This document shows positions 9,569 to 17,533 of a stretch of 64,000 bases of DNA, in pieces (position 1 is the first letter of the stretch; each line of letters opens with the position of its first letter). The DNA is taken from assembly GCF_003932755.1 (NCBI RefSeq), contig NZ_CP024202.1, forward strand, positions 620,001 to 684,000, read 5' to 3'. The translations under genes were made by a program, and so were the position numbers. This DNA is from Methylomicrobium sp. wino1. Its GTDB lineage: Bacteria > Pseudomonadota > Gammaproteobacteria > Methylococcales > Methylomonadaceae. The notes below the pieces were generated by a model that was not told the origin of the DNA, did not search any database, and saw only the letters and a list, made by a program, of their open reading frames with translations.

Positions 9569-9683
9569 GACAGCCAACGGTATAGTTCTTTATTCAGCAT
9601 CCCAACACACTACCATGATAAAAAGACAATTGAGTTAAAATCAATTACTCCCTCTATACTCAATAATTAACTAACCTTATCGG

Positions 9684-10103
9684 CTAAGATTCAGAAGCGC
9701 TTGGCCGCCCGGTTTTGACTTTTTCGACTTGCTCCAAAGCCTGTTTAAGACTTTCAATGTCCAATTTCGTTAGTAAATGTAGTCCGGCGCGAAGAATTTC
9801 ACTTTTTTTGATATGAACACCGGCCGATAGGCAGGTTTTCTTCAAAGCCGAAATTTTCTGGTAATCCTCTTCAGGAAACGAAAAACTGTCACGGATCACT
9901 TTGGCCTTGGCGGCTTTTTTCTTTTTAAGCGGCTTTTGAGCTTCGCTTTCAGCTTTTTTAACGTTAATTTCCGGCTCGGCTAATTTAGCTGCAGCCTGTT
10001 TTTTAGGCGCTTTTTTGGGGGCGACCTTTTTAGCCGGAAGTGCGGTTTCGGTTTCAATTGATTCTATTGTCGAATTTTTTGATTTTGGCTTGGTTGTATT
10101 CAT
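9684..10103 (-). CDS. Lys/Ala-rich protein with C-terminal ribbon-helix-helix-like domain
   Basis: In this 139-residue protein, residues 1-70 are low-complexity and basic (KKVAPKKAPKKQAAAK), resembling histone H1-like tails. Residues 70-125 (VIRDSFSFPEEDYQKISALK, then KKSEILRAGLHLLTKL) look like a beta strand plus two helices of a ribbon-helix-helix DNA-binding domain. A non-specific tail with a dimeric DNA-binding head suggests a nucleoid-associated or autoregulatory protein. The perfect 21-bp palindrome at 10131-10151, 28 bp upstream of the start, is a natural operator candidate. It is monocistronic. GAGGCATC upstream of the ATG serves as ribosome site. Confidence 0.72.
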   Translation of the reverse strand: MNTTKPKSKNSTIESIETETALPAKKVAPKKAPKKQAAAKLAEPEINVKKAESEAQKPLKKKKAAKAKVIRDSFSFPEEDYQKISALKKTCLSAGVHIKKSEILRAGLHLLTKLDIESLKQALEQVEKVKTGRPSASES

Positions 10104-10130
10104 GATGCCTCCTTAAGACAGGTTCATTAA

Positions 10131-10151
10131 CAGTATAAACCGTTTATACTG
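10131..10151. promoter_or_regulatory. Perfect 21-bp palindrome, putative operator
   Basis: CAGTATAAAC-C-GTTTATACTG is a perfect 10-bp inverted repeat with a 1-nt centre, just upstream of the RHH-like gene. TATACT within it could double as a -10 box on the minus strand, so occupancy would block transcription. Autoregulation is inference. Confidence 0.6.
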
Positions 10152-10567
10152 TTTTGCATGTTTTATTTTTACCCGTCTAAAAATACCCCCTATACATAGC
10201 AACGTGTATTTCATGACCATTGATTCATGATTTTGTCATATGAGCCCTATAGCATTTCGGACGCCTTATATGCATTCTCGAGGAAAGCATCATGAACATT
10301 AAAACCGCTGCGATTTCGACGATAACAGCTATTAAACGAAATTTCGTCGATTCTCTAACAGTTTTTCGGCTCGATTTCAGGGCACATCGCCCATTGATTC
10401 TATTCGGCATAACCGCCGCCGCCCTTAAATCTAAACCGCTTAATGCTAGTCCTGGCGTTACTGCGTCTACATAAGTTTTCCAAATAATGCATACGGGCCA
10501 GTTTTCGACCGATAAATCCTAATTGCTGTTCTCTCTAATCGATTCATTCTTTATTTGGAGGATTTTA
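10152..10567. other. Intergenic stretch with no supported gene
   Basis: About 415 bp. A 60-codon plus-strand frame (10292-10474) starts after a GAGGAAAG ribosome-like site but has no recognisable domain, and an opposing 61-codon frame overlaps it. I do not call either. The downstream part must carry the promoter for the gene at 10568. Confidence 0.4.
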
Positions 10568-11380
10568 ATGTTCCGAATCAAACCTCAAACCCAACTTATG
10601 TTAGTTTTGATTGGTCTATTATCAGCGCATGGCGCATGGGCCAATAAAAACTCGCAACCTAAATTAACCCTCAATAATGCATCAGCTTATGAGAACCAAG
10701 GCGTCATTTCATTTTCTATTCAACTTGACCGCCCGACGAGCAAAAGCATTAACATAAATGCCGTGCCGTTGCGCGGCACTGCAAAACCCGCTCGTGACTT
10801 TCGCCCTGGCGCTCAAAGAGTCACGATTCCTGCAGGAGCTAGCTCGGCGATTATCGACATACCGATTTTCGACAATGATGTAGCCGAGCCTGATAAATCG
10901 TTCAAGTTAAGAATCGTTTCCGCTCCGGGAGCGAAAGTCGTTAAAGGCATTGCAAGGGGAGCGCTGCTTGACAACGACGGTCCACTAACCATTAATATTT
11001 TACACATCAACGATCATCATTCGCACTTACAGCCTGATGCAGGGCGTTTGAATCTGGGTACATCAGGCGGTGCATTCGATATACCGTTCGGCGGCTTCCC
11101 CCGAGTGACGGCAAAAATCAAAGAACTCGAAAACCAACTCGACAATGTCGTGAAAGTCCATGCCGGCGATGCCATCACCGGTACGTTATATTACACATTG
11201 TTCAAAGGTCAGGTTGATGCCGATTTAATGAACACGGCTTGTTTCGATATTTTCGCACTCGGCAATCATGAGTTTGATGACGGCGATGCTGCTTTGGCGC
11301 AATTTCTCGATTGGTTGAATTCGGACCCCAACTGCGATACGGCTACGGTTGCGGCTAATGTTGTTCCGGCCCTCGGTTAA
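10568..11380 (+). pseudogene. Truncated Calx-beta/5'-nucleotidase-type metallophosphatase
   Basis: Start chosen at 10568 (TTGGAGG before the ATG), giving a signal peptide ending AHGAWA. A Calx-beta domain follows (about residues 30-140, ending ALLDNDGP), then the N-terminal part of a 5'-nucleotidase metallophosphatase: ILHINDHHSHL (DxH), VHAGDAITGT (GD) and FALGNHEFDDGD (GNH). The family continues for several hundred residues with GHxH motifs and a C-terminal nucleotidase domain. Here the frame stops about 40 residues after GNHEF. What follows is an unrelated tail in another frame (11385-11615). Active-site assembly would be incomplete, so I read it as a deletion-derived remnant, though it may still be expressed and exported. 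Confidence 0.8.
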
Positions 11381-11384
11381 CGAG

Positions 11385-11615
11385 CAAGTCTTAAGGTACT
11401 GGTCGGATACTGAGTACGCACCCGCTCCTGGTAACGCATGGCACTTCGATACCCTCAGCGGCCTTCAGCTCAACTTCATCAAGTCTTCTCAGTACTTTGC
11501 ATGGGCGGTCAGCCCCGGGCAAGTACCCGAGGTGCCTTTACCGAGCGCAGTGTGGCTGATGGGCAGCAGCCTGATGGGATTGCTGTGCTTGAAAAAGCGC
11601 TTTAATGCTTGCTAA
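11385..11615 (+). pseudogene. Orphan C-terminal fragment: DUF1566-like end plus VPLP sorting signal
   Basis: The frame reads RYWSDTEYAPAPGNAWHF, then SSQYFAWAVSPGQ, which matches the end of DUF1566-type (Lcl C-terminal) domains. It ends VPEVPLPSAVWLMGSSLMGL followed by KKRF, the tripartite VPLP/PEP-CTERM-like sorting signal (motif, membrane helix, basic tail). There is no start or N-terminal domain. It is fused out of frame to the broken 5'-nucleotidase. The composition is more GC-rich than the preceding gene. It must derive from a different exported protein gene brought here by recombination. Confidence 0.75.
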
Positions 11616-11894
11616 TTTGGTCATTCGAGTACTTAGGTTATTTTGCAAAAAAGATAATTCGGTCTGATCGGTACTTCGAGAAAAGCTAACTCGTCGAGAG
11701 ACTAATACCGATAATTACTTTACACGCTTGAGGGACAAGCCAAAAATTTCGACTGCACAGGGCTTGCAAAACCCGGAATGATCGGCTTCCGGTTTATTCT
11801 CTTGTTTAATAATCGAATCATCTTTTTAGCTACGAATGGTGAATAGCTTTGATATCGCCAGTGAAAAAATGTTTGAACTACGGTCCAAACCGTC

Positions 11895-12533
11895 TCAAGC
11901 TCTCTGACGATAACGAATAATGCGCTCGAGTAAAAGCGCAGCATGATAGGCGGCATCGGTCGTTTCCTCAAGTACACCCAGGATTTCGGTCCAATTGCTC
12001 TCGTCGATCAAAGACATTACGAGAAGACTGCGCTGTTTCTTCCGCCAGTCGTGATAAATGGAATCGGCGCTAGATTCATGGTGCTTGAGTTCCTTAGAGC
12101 AAGCTCTGACGTTAGCCAAATCATTGTTGGGATAGCCGCCGATTTCGATTCTGAGTCGGTCGGTCATCGAGAGTATTACCTTTAGCATGTCTTGCGCGGC
12201 GTCTTCGATTTGTTTGGGGTGACAGATATCGATCAGGCGTGCAGTATTGTTGAGGCCATCAACGATGTCATCGAGGCGTTTGATCAATTCCTCGGTGATG
12301 CGAATGTACTCCGAGTAGGTCAAATGCTCAAGCGCTCGAAACGCTTCCTCGGTCAATTTGTCTCCCTTTTCCTCCAGAATCTTGGCTTGTTCGATGTGGA
12401 GATCGCGTTCGTCCAAATTCGAAAACAGCTGGCCCAATACCTTTGCGCAGTCGAGGGAATTGTCGAGATGTTCTTTAAATATCGTCTCCAGCGAACGGGA
12501 GTTTAGATGATGCTCGAGATTATTGTTGGTCAT
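11895..12533 (-). CDS. PhoU-like DUF47-family protein
   Basis: About 212 residues from the ATG at 12533, all helical, with family hallmarks: LEEKGDKLTEEAFRALEHL, RITEELIKRLDDIVDGLNNT and a C-terminal DAAYHAALLLERIIRYRQ. DUF47/PhoU-like proteins bind metal clusters through conserved E/D residues and commonly sit beside Pit-type phosphate transporters. No transporter is present here. An in-frame ATG 43 codons upstream has an AGGA ribosome-like site, but that sequence is the end of the repeat element at 12667 and the added residues are not family-like. I therefore prefer the internal start, with moderate certainty. Confidence 0.82.
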   Translation of the reverse strand: MTNNNLEHHLNSRSLETIFKEHLDNSLDCAKVLGQLFSNLDERDLHIEQAKILEEKGDKLTEEAFRALEHLTYSEYIRITEELIKRLDDIVDGLNNTARLIDICHPKQIEDAAQDMLKVILSMTDRLRIEIGGYPNNDLANVRACSKELKHHESSADSIYHDWRKKQRSLLVMSLIDESNWTEILGVLEETTDAAYHAALLLERIIRYRQRA

Positions 12534-12666
12534 GGCGAAAATTTTAAAGTTGGAAAATTCGGATCGGTGTTGCGATTCCGGCGATCTTATATTGGCTCGA
12601 TAATATGACAAATCGATGAATGTTTTCGATTTAACTAGAATGGGTTGACGATGAGCAAACATTTTT

Positions 12667-12858
12667 CCTAAAAAGAGCAGTGGGCAAGTGTTGTAGACCG
12701 TTCGTGCTGAGCCAAGTCGAAGTATGAAGGGTCTACAACACTTACACCGGCTTGGTGAAGCCTCAAACTAACGTTCACCCTTCGACACGGCTCTCCTGAG
12801 CATAGCCGAATGGCTTAGGTCGAACGTTAGTTTGAGTCTCTCAACTGCTCTTTTTAGG
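12667..12858. repeat. 192-bp MITE-like element with 15-bp perfect TIRs
   Basis: CCTAAAAAGAGCAGT (12667-12681) and ACTGCTCTTTTTAGG (12844-12858) are perfect inverted repeats. Inside are two further hairpins: GTGTTGTAGACC/GGTCTACAACAC, and CTCAAACTAACGTTC/GAACGTTAGTTTGAG. Both loops carry pieces of the dispersed TTCG-CTGAG-GTCGAA motif. No coding capacity. The left end touches the alternative start of the PhoU-like gene, and the right end is 73 bp before the phosphatidyltransferase gene. Confidence 0.8.
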
Positions 12859-12931
12859 TTTATCGCTTCATCATCCTGTCACAATATCTTTTTACGATCG
12901 CGTATCGGGTTTCATTTCAGCGGGGCGGTCC

Positions 12932-13444
12932 ATGTATCTAATAAAATATCTGAAACTAGCGGACATTTTCACGGTAGCGAATCTGTCCTGCGGCATTCTC
13001 TCGATCATTATGTCGATCGAAGGAAATTTCCTACTCAGTGCGATTTTGTTATTCATCGCGGTGATTTTCGACGTGCTGGACGGCAAAGTTGCCGGCTTGA
13101 TGCATCAGAAGAATTCGTTCGGCAAACAAATCGATTCAATGTCTGATTTAATATCGTTCGGCGTCGCGCCGATGTTACTCTTCTATGTTTTGCAAACGCC
13201 GGCGCCCTGGGTATCGATTTTATTATTGTTTTTCATCACCTGCGGCATGTTCAGACTGGCCCGATACAACGTTTCGGAAGCGCAAAGTTTCGAAGGCGTA
13301 CCGATTACGGTCAATGGCGTACTGTTTCCGGTTCTTTTTTTGATCTACAGCAATTTTCCGGAAAGCCTGAATGTATGGCCGTTCATTATTGTCATACAAG
13401 GCTTGCTGATGATTTCGACACTAAAAGTATCGCGAATCTTTTGA
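12932..13444 (+). CDS. CDP-alcohol phosphatidyltransferase (phosphatidylserine synthase type)
   Basis: This 170-residue integral membrane protein has about five or six helices. The CDP-alcohol phosphotransferase motif is FDVLDGKVAGLMHQKNSFGK followed by QIDSMSD, matching D(x2)DG(x2)A-(x)-G(x3)D(x3)D, the metal and CDP-binding site. ISFGVAP after it is typical of the PssA/archaetidylserine synthase branch. The usual Arg of the DGxxAR signature is Gly here. Family role: transfer of a phosphatidyl group from CDP-diacylglycerol to serine or another alcohol. It lies 9 bp upstream of the VTT-domain gene, so probably one transcript for membrane lipid handling. Confidence 0.88.
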   Translation: MYLIKYLKLADIFTVANLSCGILSIIMSIEGNFLLSAILLFIAVIFDVLDGKVAGLMHQKNSFGKQIDSMSDLISFGVAPMLLFYVLQTPAPWVSILLLFFITCGMFRLARYNVSEAQSFEGVPITVNGVLFPVLFLIYSNFPESLNVWPFIIVIQGLLMISTLKVSRIF

Positions 13445-13453
13445 GGCTCGCCT

Positions 13454-14122
13454 ATGAATAACGTAAAGTTTTGGCTGGCCGTTATATGCCTGATCATCCT
13501 GATGTCTTTTTATTTAGCCGGCATCGTGACGCTCGACAATGTCAAGGCCAATGAAGCCTACTTGCGCGTTTTCATCGAAGATCATTATGGCTTGTCGGTT
13601 CTGTTGTTTTTTGTCGCCTGCACGCTCTTCATCAACTCTCCGATTCCGCTGGCCGCCGCGCTGAAAGTGTTGGGCGGTTTCTTCTTCGGATTTTATTGGG
13701 GGACGTTTTACAACATCGGCGCAACCCTATTGGCCTGCTTGGTTGGATTCGGAATTAGCCGTTACACGTTCAAGGGTCTATTCGAAAAACGTTATTACGC
13801 TCGATTGAGAACGATCGAAATCGAGATCGAGACAAACGGATTCTATTATTTTCTGTCGTTGCGATTGGTCATGGTCGTACCCTATTTTCTGATCAATATT
13901 TTGGCCGGCCTGTCCAGAATATCCTTCAGGAAATATGCGACGAGCACACTCGTCGGCGTTATACCCGCTTCGCTGATTTATGCCAACGGTGGTAACAAAC
14001 TCGAACAAATCACCTCACTTCAGGAAATATTCCGACTCGACATTATCCTGTCGTTGACCGTCGTGGCCTTGATCTCGCTGTGCCCGGTTATTCTCAAGAA
14101 ATATAGCTACAAAAGCCCGTAA
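13454..14122 (+). CDS. TVP38/TMEM64 (VTT domain) membrane protein
   Basis: This 222-residue protein has an N-terminal helix and a VTT/DedA-like core: FINSPIPLAAALKVLGGFFF, GATLLACLVGFGISRYTF, then LRLVMVVPYFLINILAGLSR and a GVIPASLIYANGG loop. VTT proteins are membrane proteins implicated in lipid scrambling or transport. It follows the phosphatidyltransferase gene after 9 bp with GAGGCTC as ribosome site, supporting a shared function in phospholipid synthesis and distribution (inference). Confidence 0.9.
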   Translation: MNNVKFWLAVICLIILMSFYLAGIVTLDNVKANEAYLRVFIEDHYGLSVLLFFVACTLFINSPIPLAAALKVLGGFFFGFYWGTFYNIGATLLACLVGFGISRYTFKGLFEKRYYARLRTIEIEIETNGFYYFLSLRLVMVVPYFLINILAGLSRISFRKYATSTLVGVIPASLIYANGGNKLEQITSLQEIFRLDIILSLTVVALISLCPVILKKYSYKSP

Positions 14123-14272
14123 AAAATACATTGTTCGATAAAAGCAACCTTTGAAGCCTTAGTCAAGTCAAGCGAACTCATCCAACGTTGTACGAGTCGT
14201 TAAAAATGAACAGGCCGATCATAACGCGTCCGTTAACGGGGTGTCCTAGCGCCGAAAATGGCTGGCAAAGGT

Positions 14273-14890
14273 TTATGAATTGCAGCTGAAATGGGTTTGA
14301 TAATCTGCTAATGATCTTCTGATCACTTCGTGAGCTTCCTCTCGACCATAAACATGTGTGATTTCACAAATACTGGCTTCGTTAGGGAGATGTTTATAGG
14401 TCAGAAAATAATGTTTCAAGCGATCAATATAGGATACCGGACAATCGGACACGTCATTCCATTGCCGGTAAAACGTGTCTCCTTTCATGACGGCAATAAT
14501 TTTATCGTCGGCTTCGCCACCGTCTAACATACGAAACCCTCCGATGGGTATCGCTTGTAAAAGAATGTCGCCATGCGACACGTTGCGCTCACTCAAAACA
14601 CAAATATCCAATGGATCGCCATCCCCTCCGATTACCGCTCTACCCGATTTCTGTTCGGCAAATTCGGCCACCTTTTCCGCGCAAAAGGTTTGCGGTATGA
14701 ATCCGTAAAGGGTCGGAATCATATTGGAAAATTTTTGCGGCCTATCGATTTTAAGGAAGCCGCTCACTTTATCGATCTCATATTTGACGGTATCCGACGG
14801 GACGATTTCGATAAAAGCGGTAACAATATTCGGTGCTTGTTCGCCCGGGTGTATGCCGTGCCAGGGATGTGCTCTATGTTTGGTATTCAT
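14273..14890 (-). CDS. ppa: Soluble inorganic pyrophosphatase, family I
   Basis: This 205-residue protein carries the family I signature GDGDPLDICVLSE, with the metal-binding aspartates, plus VKYEIDKVSGFLKIDRP at the N-terminus and DRLKHYFLTYK near the C-terminus. It hydrolyses cytoplasmic pyrophosphate to phosphate with Mg2+. It is slightly longer than the roughly 175-residue E. coli enzyme and has the extended form seen in several proteobacteria and eukaryote-like versions. The gene is separate, with no operon partner. The window also encodes a membrane pyrophosphatase at 39484-41652, so two ways to use PPi coexist. Confidence 0.93.
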   Translation of the reverse strand: MNTKHRAHPWHGIHPGEQAPNIVTAFIEIVPSDTVKYEIDKVSGFLKIDRPQKFSNMIPTLYGFIPQTFCAEKVAEFAEQKSGRAVIGGDGDPLDICVLSERNVSHGDILLQAIPIGGFRMLDGGEADDKIIAVMKGDTFYRQWNDVSDCPVSYIDRLKHYFLTYKHLPNEASICEITHVYGREEAHEVIRRSLADYQTHFSCNS

Positions 14891-15002
14891 TTACAAATAT
14901 GTTCTGAAGTTAAAATTAATAACGAAAAGGTTACGGTGCGGGAGAACTTATATGCTCAATTGCTATACCTTTCGCACTTTAAATTTCGGCAGAGCCTAAG
15001 AA

Positions 15003-15098
15003 GGCGCTGGGGTGCTCGGCAAAGGCTTTGCCAGCATGGAGCTGGCATAGAGCCTAAATGGACGTATTCACGGCGTCCTTTGACGAGCATCCCGGCGC
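15003..15098. repeat. Imperfect palindromic repeat
   Basis: GGCGCTGGGGTGCTCG and CGAGCATCCCGGCGCC are arms of an imperfect (14 of 16) inverted repeat. The middle includes GGACGTATTCACGGCGTCC, also seen in family A elements. The rest of the 14891-15338 gap holds no gene that I can support. Confidence 0.55.
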
Positions 15099-15237
15099 CG
15101 AATTTTGATCTATAATGTATCAATCTAATAGAACTTGTCGAGTTCGTCGAGGAATTGTTTATAAATTGTCTTAAACGGATTGTTTCGATAACACTAAAAA
15201 AAATTTTTAGACTAATCGCCTCGGTCCAAATAAACAA

Positions 15238-15272
15238 GCTGCCTCCCTGCCGGAAGACAAAAGAGAGGCAGC
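15238..15272 (-). terminator. Possible terminator of the choice-of-anchor-I gene
   Basis: GCTGCCTC and GAGGCAGC form an 8-bp stem about 67 bp past the stop codon at 15339. On the minus strand it is followed by TTGTTTATTT, moderately U-rich. The loop is long (19 nt), so this is weak. Confidence 0.4.
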
Positions 15273-15338
15273 ATGGATTTACAGTATAACGAATCGTTTG
15301 GTTATTTTTACAACGTATTAAAACAGAAGGCACTTAAA

Positions 15339-17075
15339 CTATTTACCGAATCCTTTTATTGCCTTTGGACCAGCCAAACGCTCCCATTTTTGGAATCCTT
15401 TAAGTGCCTTCGAACCGGCCAACTGTCCCCGATTGATGCTGAAAACCGTGGTCGTGCCGCTGACTTCATTTGCGACGACCAATAACGGCACGCCCGGAAT
15501 CGGGCTTTTCGATGCTTCGATTACGATTAAGCCTTCCGCACCTAGATCGCCGGCGTCAGGTGTTCCTGGCTCGAAGCCAAAATCGCGGTTATTGATGTAT
15601 TGCACAAATGCCGGGCGATAAGGATTGCTGATATCGTAAACCATCACGCCGCCAATACGCTCCAAACCGATAAATGCATAAGTGCTGCCCCACAATTTAG
15701 CGACTACGACACCTTCAGGCTCTGGCCCTTTGTCGTCGCTACGAGTTTCGAAACTGTTTTCGCGGTGATTGGAATTGAAATTTTCGGGGTAAACTTTAGC
15801 GGTGATGCGTTCAAAATCCGAACCGCTGTCATAGACTTGTTTCATGCTGTCTGCGGCATAGATCGAAAACGAGCGGGCACCGAATGCATAAATGTCTTCG
15901 TAACACGAACCATCCGCACGTAAACCGTTTGCAGTCGTCACATTCAGACGACCAAGATTGGTATTGTCGCGCAATTGAGAGAAAGTGGTGATACCCATTT
16001 CATTATTGGCAAAGAAACCCAGAAAACGCGGCGAATCTTCACACACGGGGATGTTACCCGACAAAGCCCGAAACCGAGAGGCTTCGACATAACCCGGATT
16101 ACCCTCCCACTCGCGAGCATCGCCTTCGTTGGCCGAAACGATGAACGATTTTCCCCGGTATTCGTAATTGGCGATTGTGTCGGGCATATAAACACCTAGC
16201 ACCGGCCAATTAGTGATATTGATCTTGTTATCCCGATCGCTGACGTCGAGTTCGTTACCGGACAGCATGTGATCTTTGAATCCCAAACCTCTAACTGCGG
16301 TGAACTTGCCGGTTTTGATGTCTAAGGTGCCGATCGCGTTGTTTTCTTGTAACGACACCCATGCGGTTTTCGAATTTTTGGAAACGGTTATCCATTCGGG
16401 CTCCATATTTCTTGCGACGCGTTTGCCGTCACCTGGATTGACACCCGGGCCGAAGATTCGAACGGAATCATCGAGATCGCTTTCTTTGAAACTTTCGAAG
16501 CCTGCCGTACGAACATGGCTTTGCGTCAATTTAGCGATTTGCTTGGGTAAGTCGATAATGCTGACCGAACCTTCCGGATCGATTGTATAATCGTCGTTCG
16601 GTTCGCCTTCGTTGGCGACCAATACACGCTTGCCGTCCGGGGTAAACATTAAAGCATCAGGCAACGCACCGACTTGTACGCTAGCCAAAACATTACCTTC
16701 GATATCGAGGAAAACGGCCTTGCCCGGATCGGTCTTAACTGCCGCTTCAACGGCTGCAGCTACCAAACCTTTATGAACGGCAACACTATTTATCACAGCA
16801 CCGTAACCGGATAAATTGATATTAAATAGTAAGGTCGGTTTAGACGGATCTTTAATATCCAATACATTGATCTGACCGCTTTCGGCATTGACGACAAACA
16901 GACGTTGCGATTCCGGATCGTGTGCGACGATCTCAGCGGCAGCCTTGTCAAAAATTCCAGTTGCGTAAGTACCGACCGGGCTTAAGTCAAGTTTAAACGG
17001 TTTACCGGCTTCAGCTTGTCCATTGAGGGCAAGACCCAATCCGATCAAACTACTTGCAAGGATGGTTTTATTCAC
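15339..17075 (-). CDS. Secreted choice-of-anchor-I beta-propeller protein
   Basis: This 579-residue protein starts at a GTG at 17075, preceded by AGGAGT at ideal spacing. It begins with a signal peptide (NKTILASSLIGLGLALNG, cleavage after AEA). An in-frame ATG 22 codons earlier would spoil the signal. The body is a beta-propeller-like choice-of-anchor-I domain: AAAEIVAHDPESQRLFVVNA, ALPDALMFTPDGKRVLVANE, FIVSANEGDAREW and GPEPEGVVVAKLWGSTYAFI. Such domains occur on exported, often phosphatase-associated proteins. The C-terminus carries a short degenerate duplication (SKALKGF, PKAIKGF) in place of a recognisable anchor. It is monocistronic. The biochemical role is not known. Confidence 0.85.
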   Translation of the reverse strand: MNKTILASSLIGLGLALNGQAEAGKPFKLDLSPVGTYATGIFDKAAAEIVAHDPESQRLFVVNAESGQINVLDIKDPSKPTLLFNINLSGYGAVINSVAVHKGLVAAAVEAAVKTDPGKAVFLDIEGNVLASVQVGALPDALMFTPDGKRVLVANEGEPNDDYTIDPEGSVSIIDLPKQIAKLTQSHVRTAGFESFKESDLDDSVRIFGPGVNPGDGKRVARNMEPEWITVSKNSKTAWVSLQENNAIGTLDIKTGKFTAVRGLGFKDHMLSGNELDVSDRDNKINITNWPVLGVYMPDTIANYEYRGKSFIVSANEGDAREWEGNPGYVEASRFRALSGNIPVCEDSPRFLGFFANNEMGITTFSQLRDNTNLGRLNVTTANGLRADGSCYEDIYAFGARSFSIYAADSMKQVYDSGSDFERITAKVYPENFNSNHRENSFETRSDDKGPEPEGVVVAKLWGSTYAFIGLERIGGVMVYDISNPYRPAFVQYINNRDFGFEPGTPDAGDLGAEGLIVIEASKSPIPGVPLLVVANEVSGTTTVFSINRGQLAGSKALKGFQKWERLAGPKAIKGFGK

Positions 17076-17268
17076 GATTACTCCTAGCCTGGCGGGTTGA
17101 AAGGAAATTAAGCTTAAGATTGATGAGTCGATGCCAGACATTTTTTAATCCTAAATATGCAAGGTTACATTTTGATGACTTTGAAATTTGCGTAGAAAAC
17201 TCAAACCGAGGCTAGAGCCGCTTTCGTAATCGGCTGCCAAGAAGTGTATTATCTAACAGCACCGTAGT

Positions 17269-17385
17269 GTACGCATCGCGCACCTTTCCACGGCGCCCGA
17301 ACTGACGAGAAGTCCCGACCCAGGTGCGCGATGCGCACCCTACATCTGGCGCTTAGGATTTTGCGATAAATAACTTCTTGGAACT
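17269..17385. repeat. REP-like palindrome followed by a family A solo end
   Basis: GTACGCATCGCGCACC (17269) and GGTGCGCGATGCGCAC (17323-17338) form a 16-bp inverted repeat with one mismatch, of the common GGTGCGCGATGCGC type. Right after it, TTAGGATTTTGCGATAAATA (from 17346) and TTGGAACTATG match one end of family A without a partner end. The gap 17076-17533 has no gene. Confidence 0.6.
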
Positions 17386-17533
17386 ATGCGCTTTATTGAG
17401 CTTGAATTCGCCGAGATTAAAAAGCGGAAACACAGAAATGAGCTAAAATGGCTTTTTTCGACGGACTAGGCAAGAGCCGCTTTTCCTAATCGTCTTCCAC
17501 TATGAGTTTTATGCAACCGTCTTCAACCTGTGA

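Noticed and set aside
10292-10474. 60-codon plus-strand frame with a GAGGAAAG ribosome-like site
   Set aside because: An opposing frame of equal length overlaps it and neither shows a domain. Too weak to call.
12534-12662. Upstream ATG at 12662 for the PhoU-like gene with an AGGA site
   Set aside because: The AGGA belongs to the end of the 12667 repeat and the extra 43 residues do not fit the family. Kept only as an alternative.
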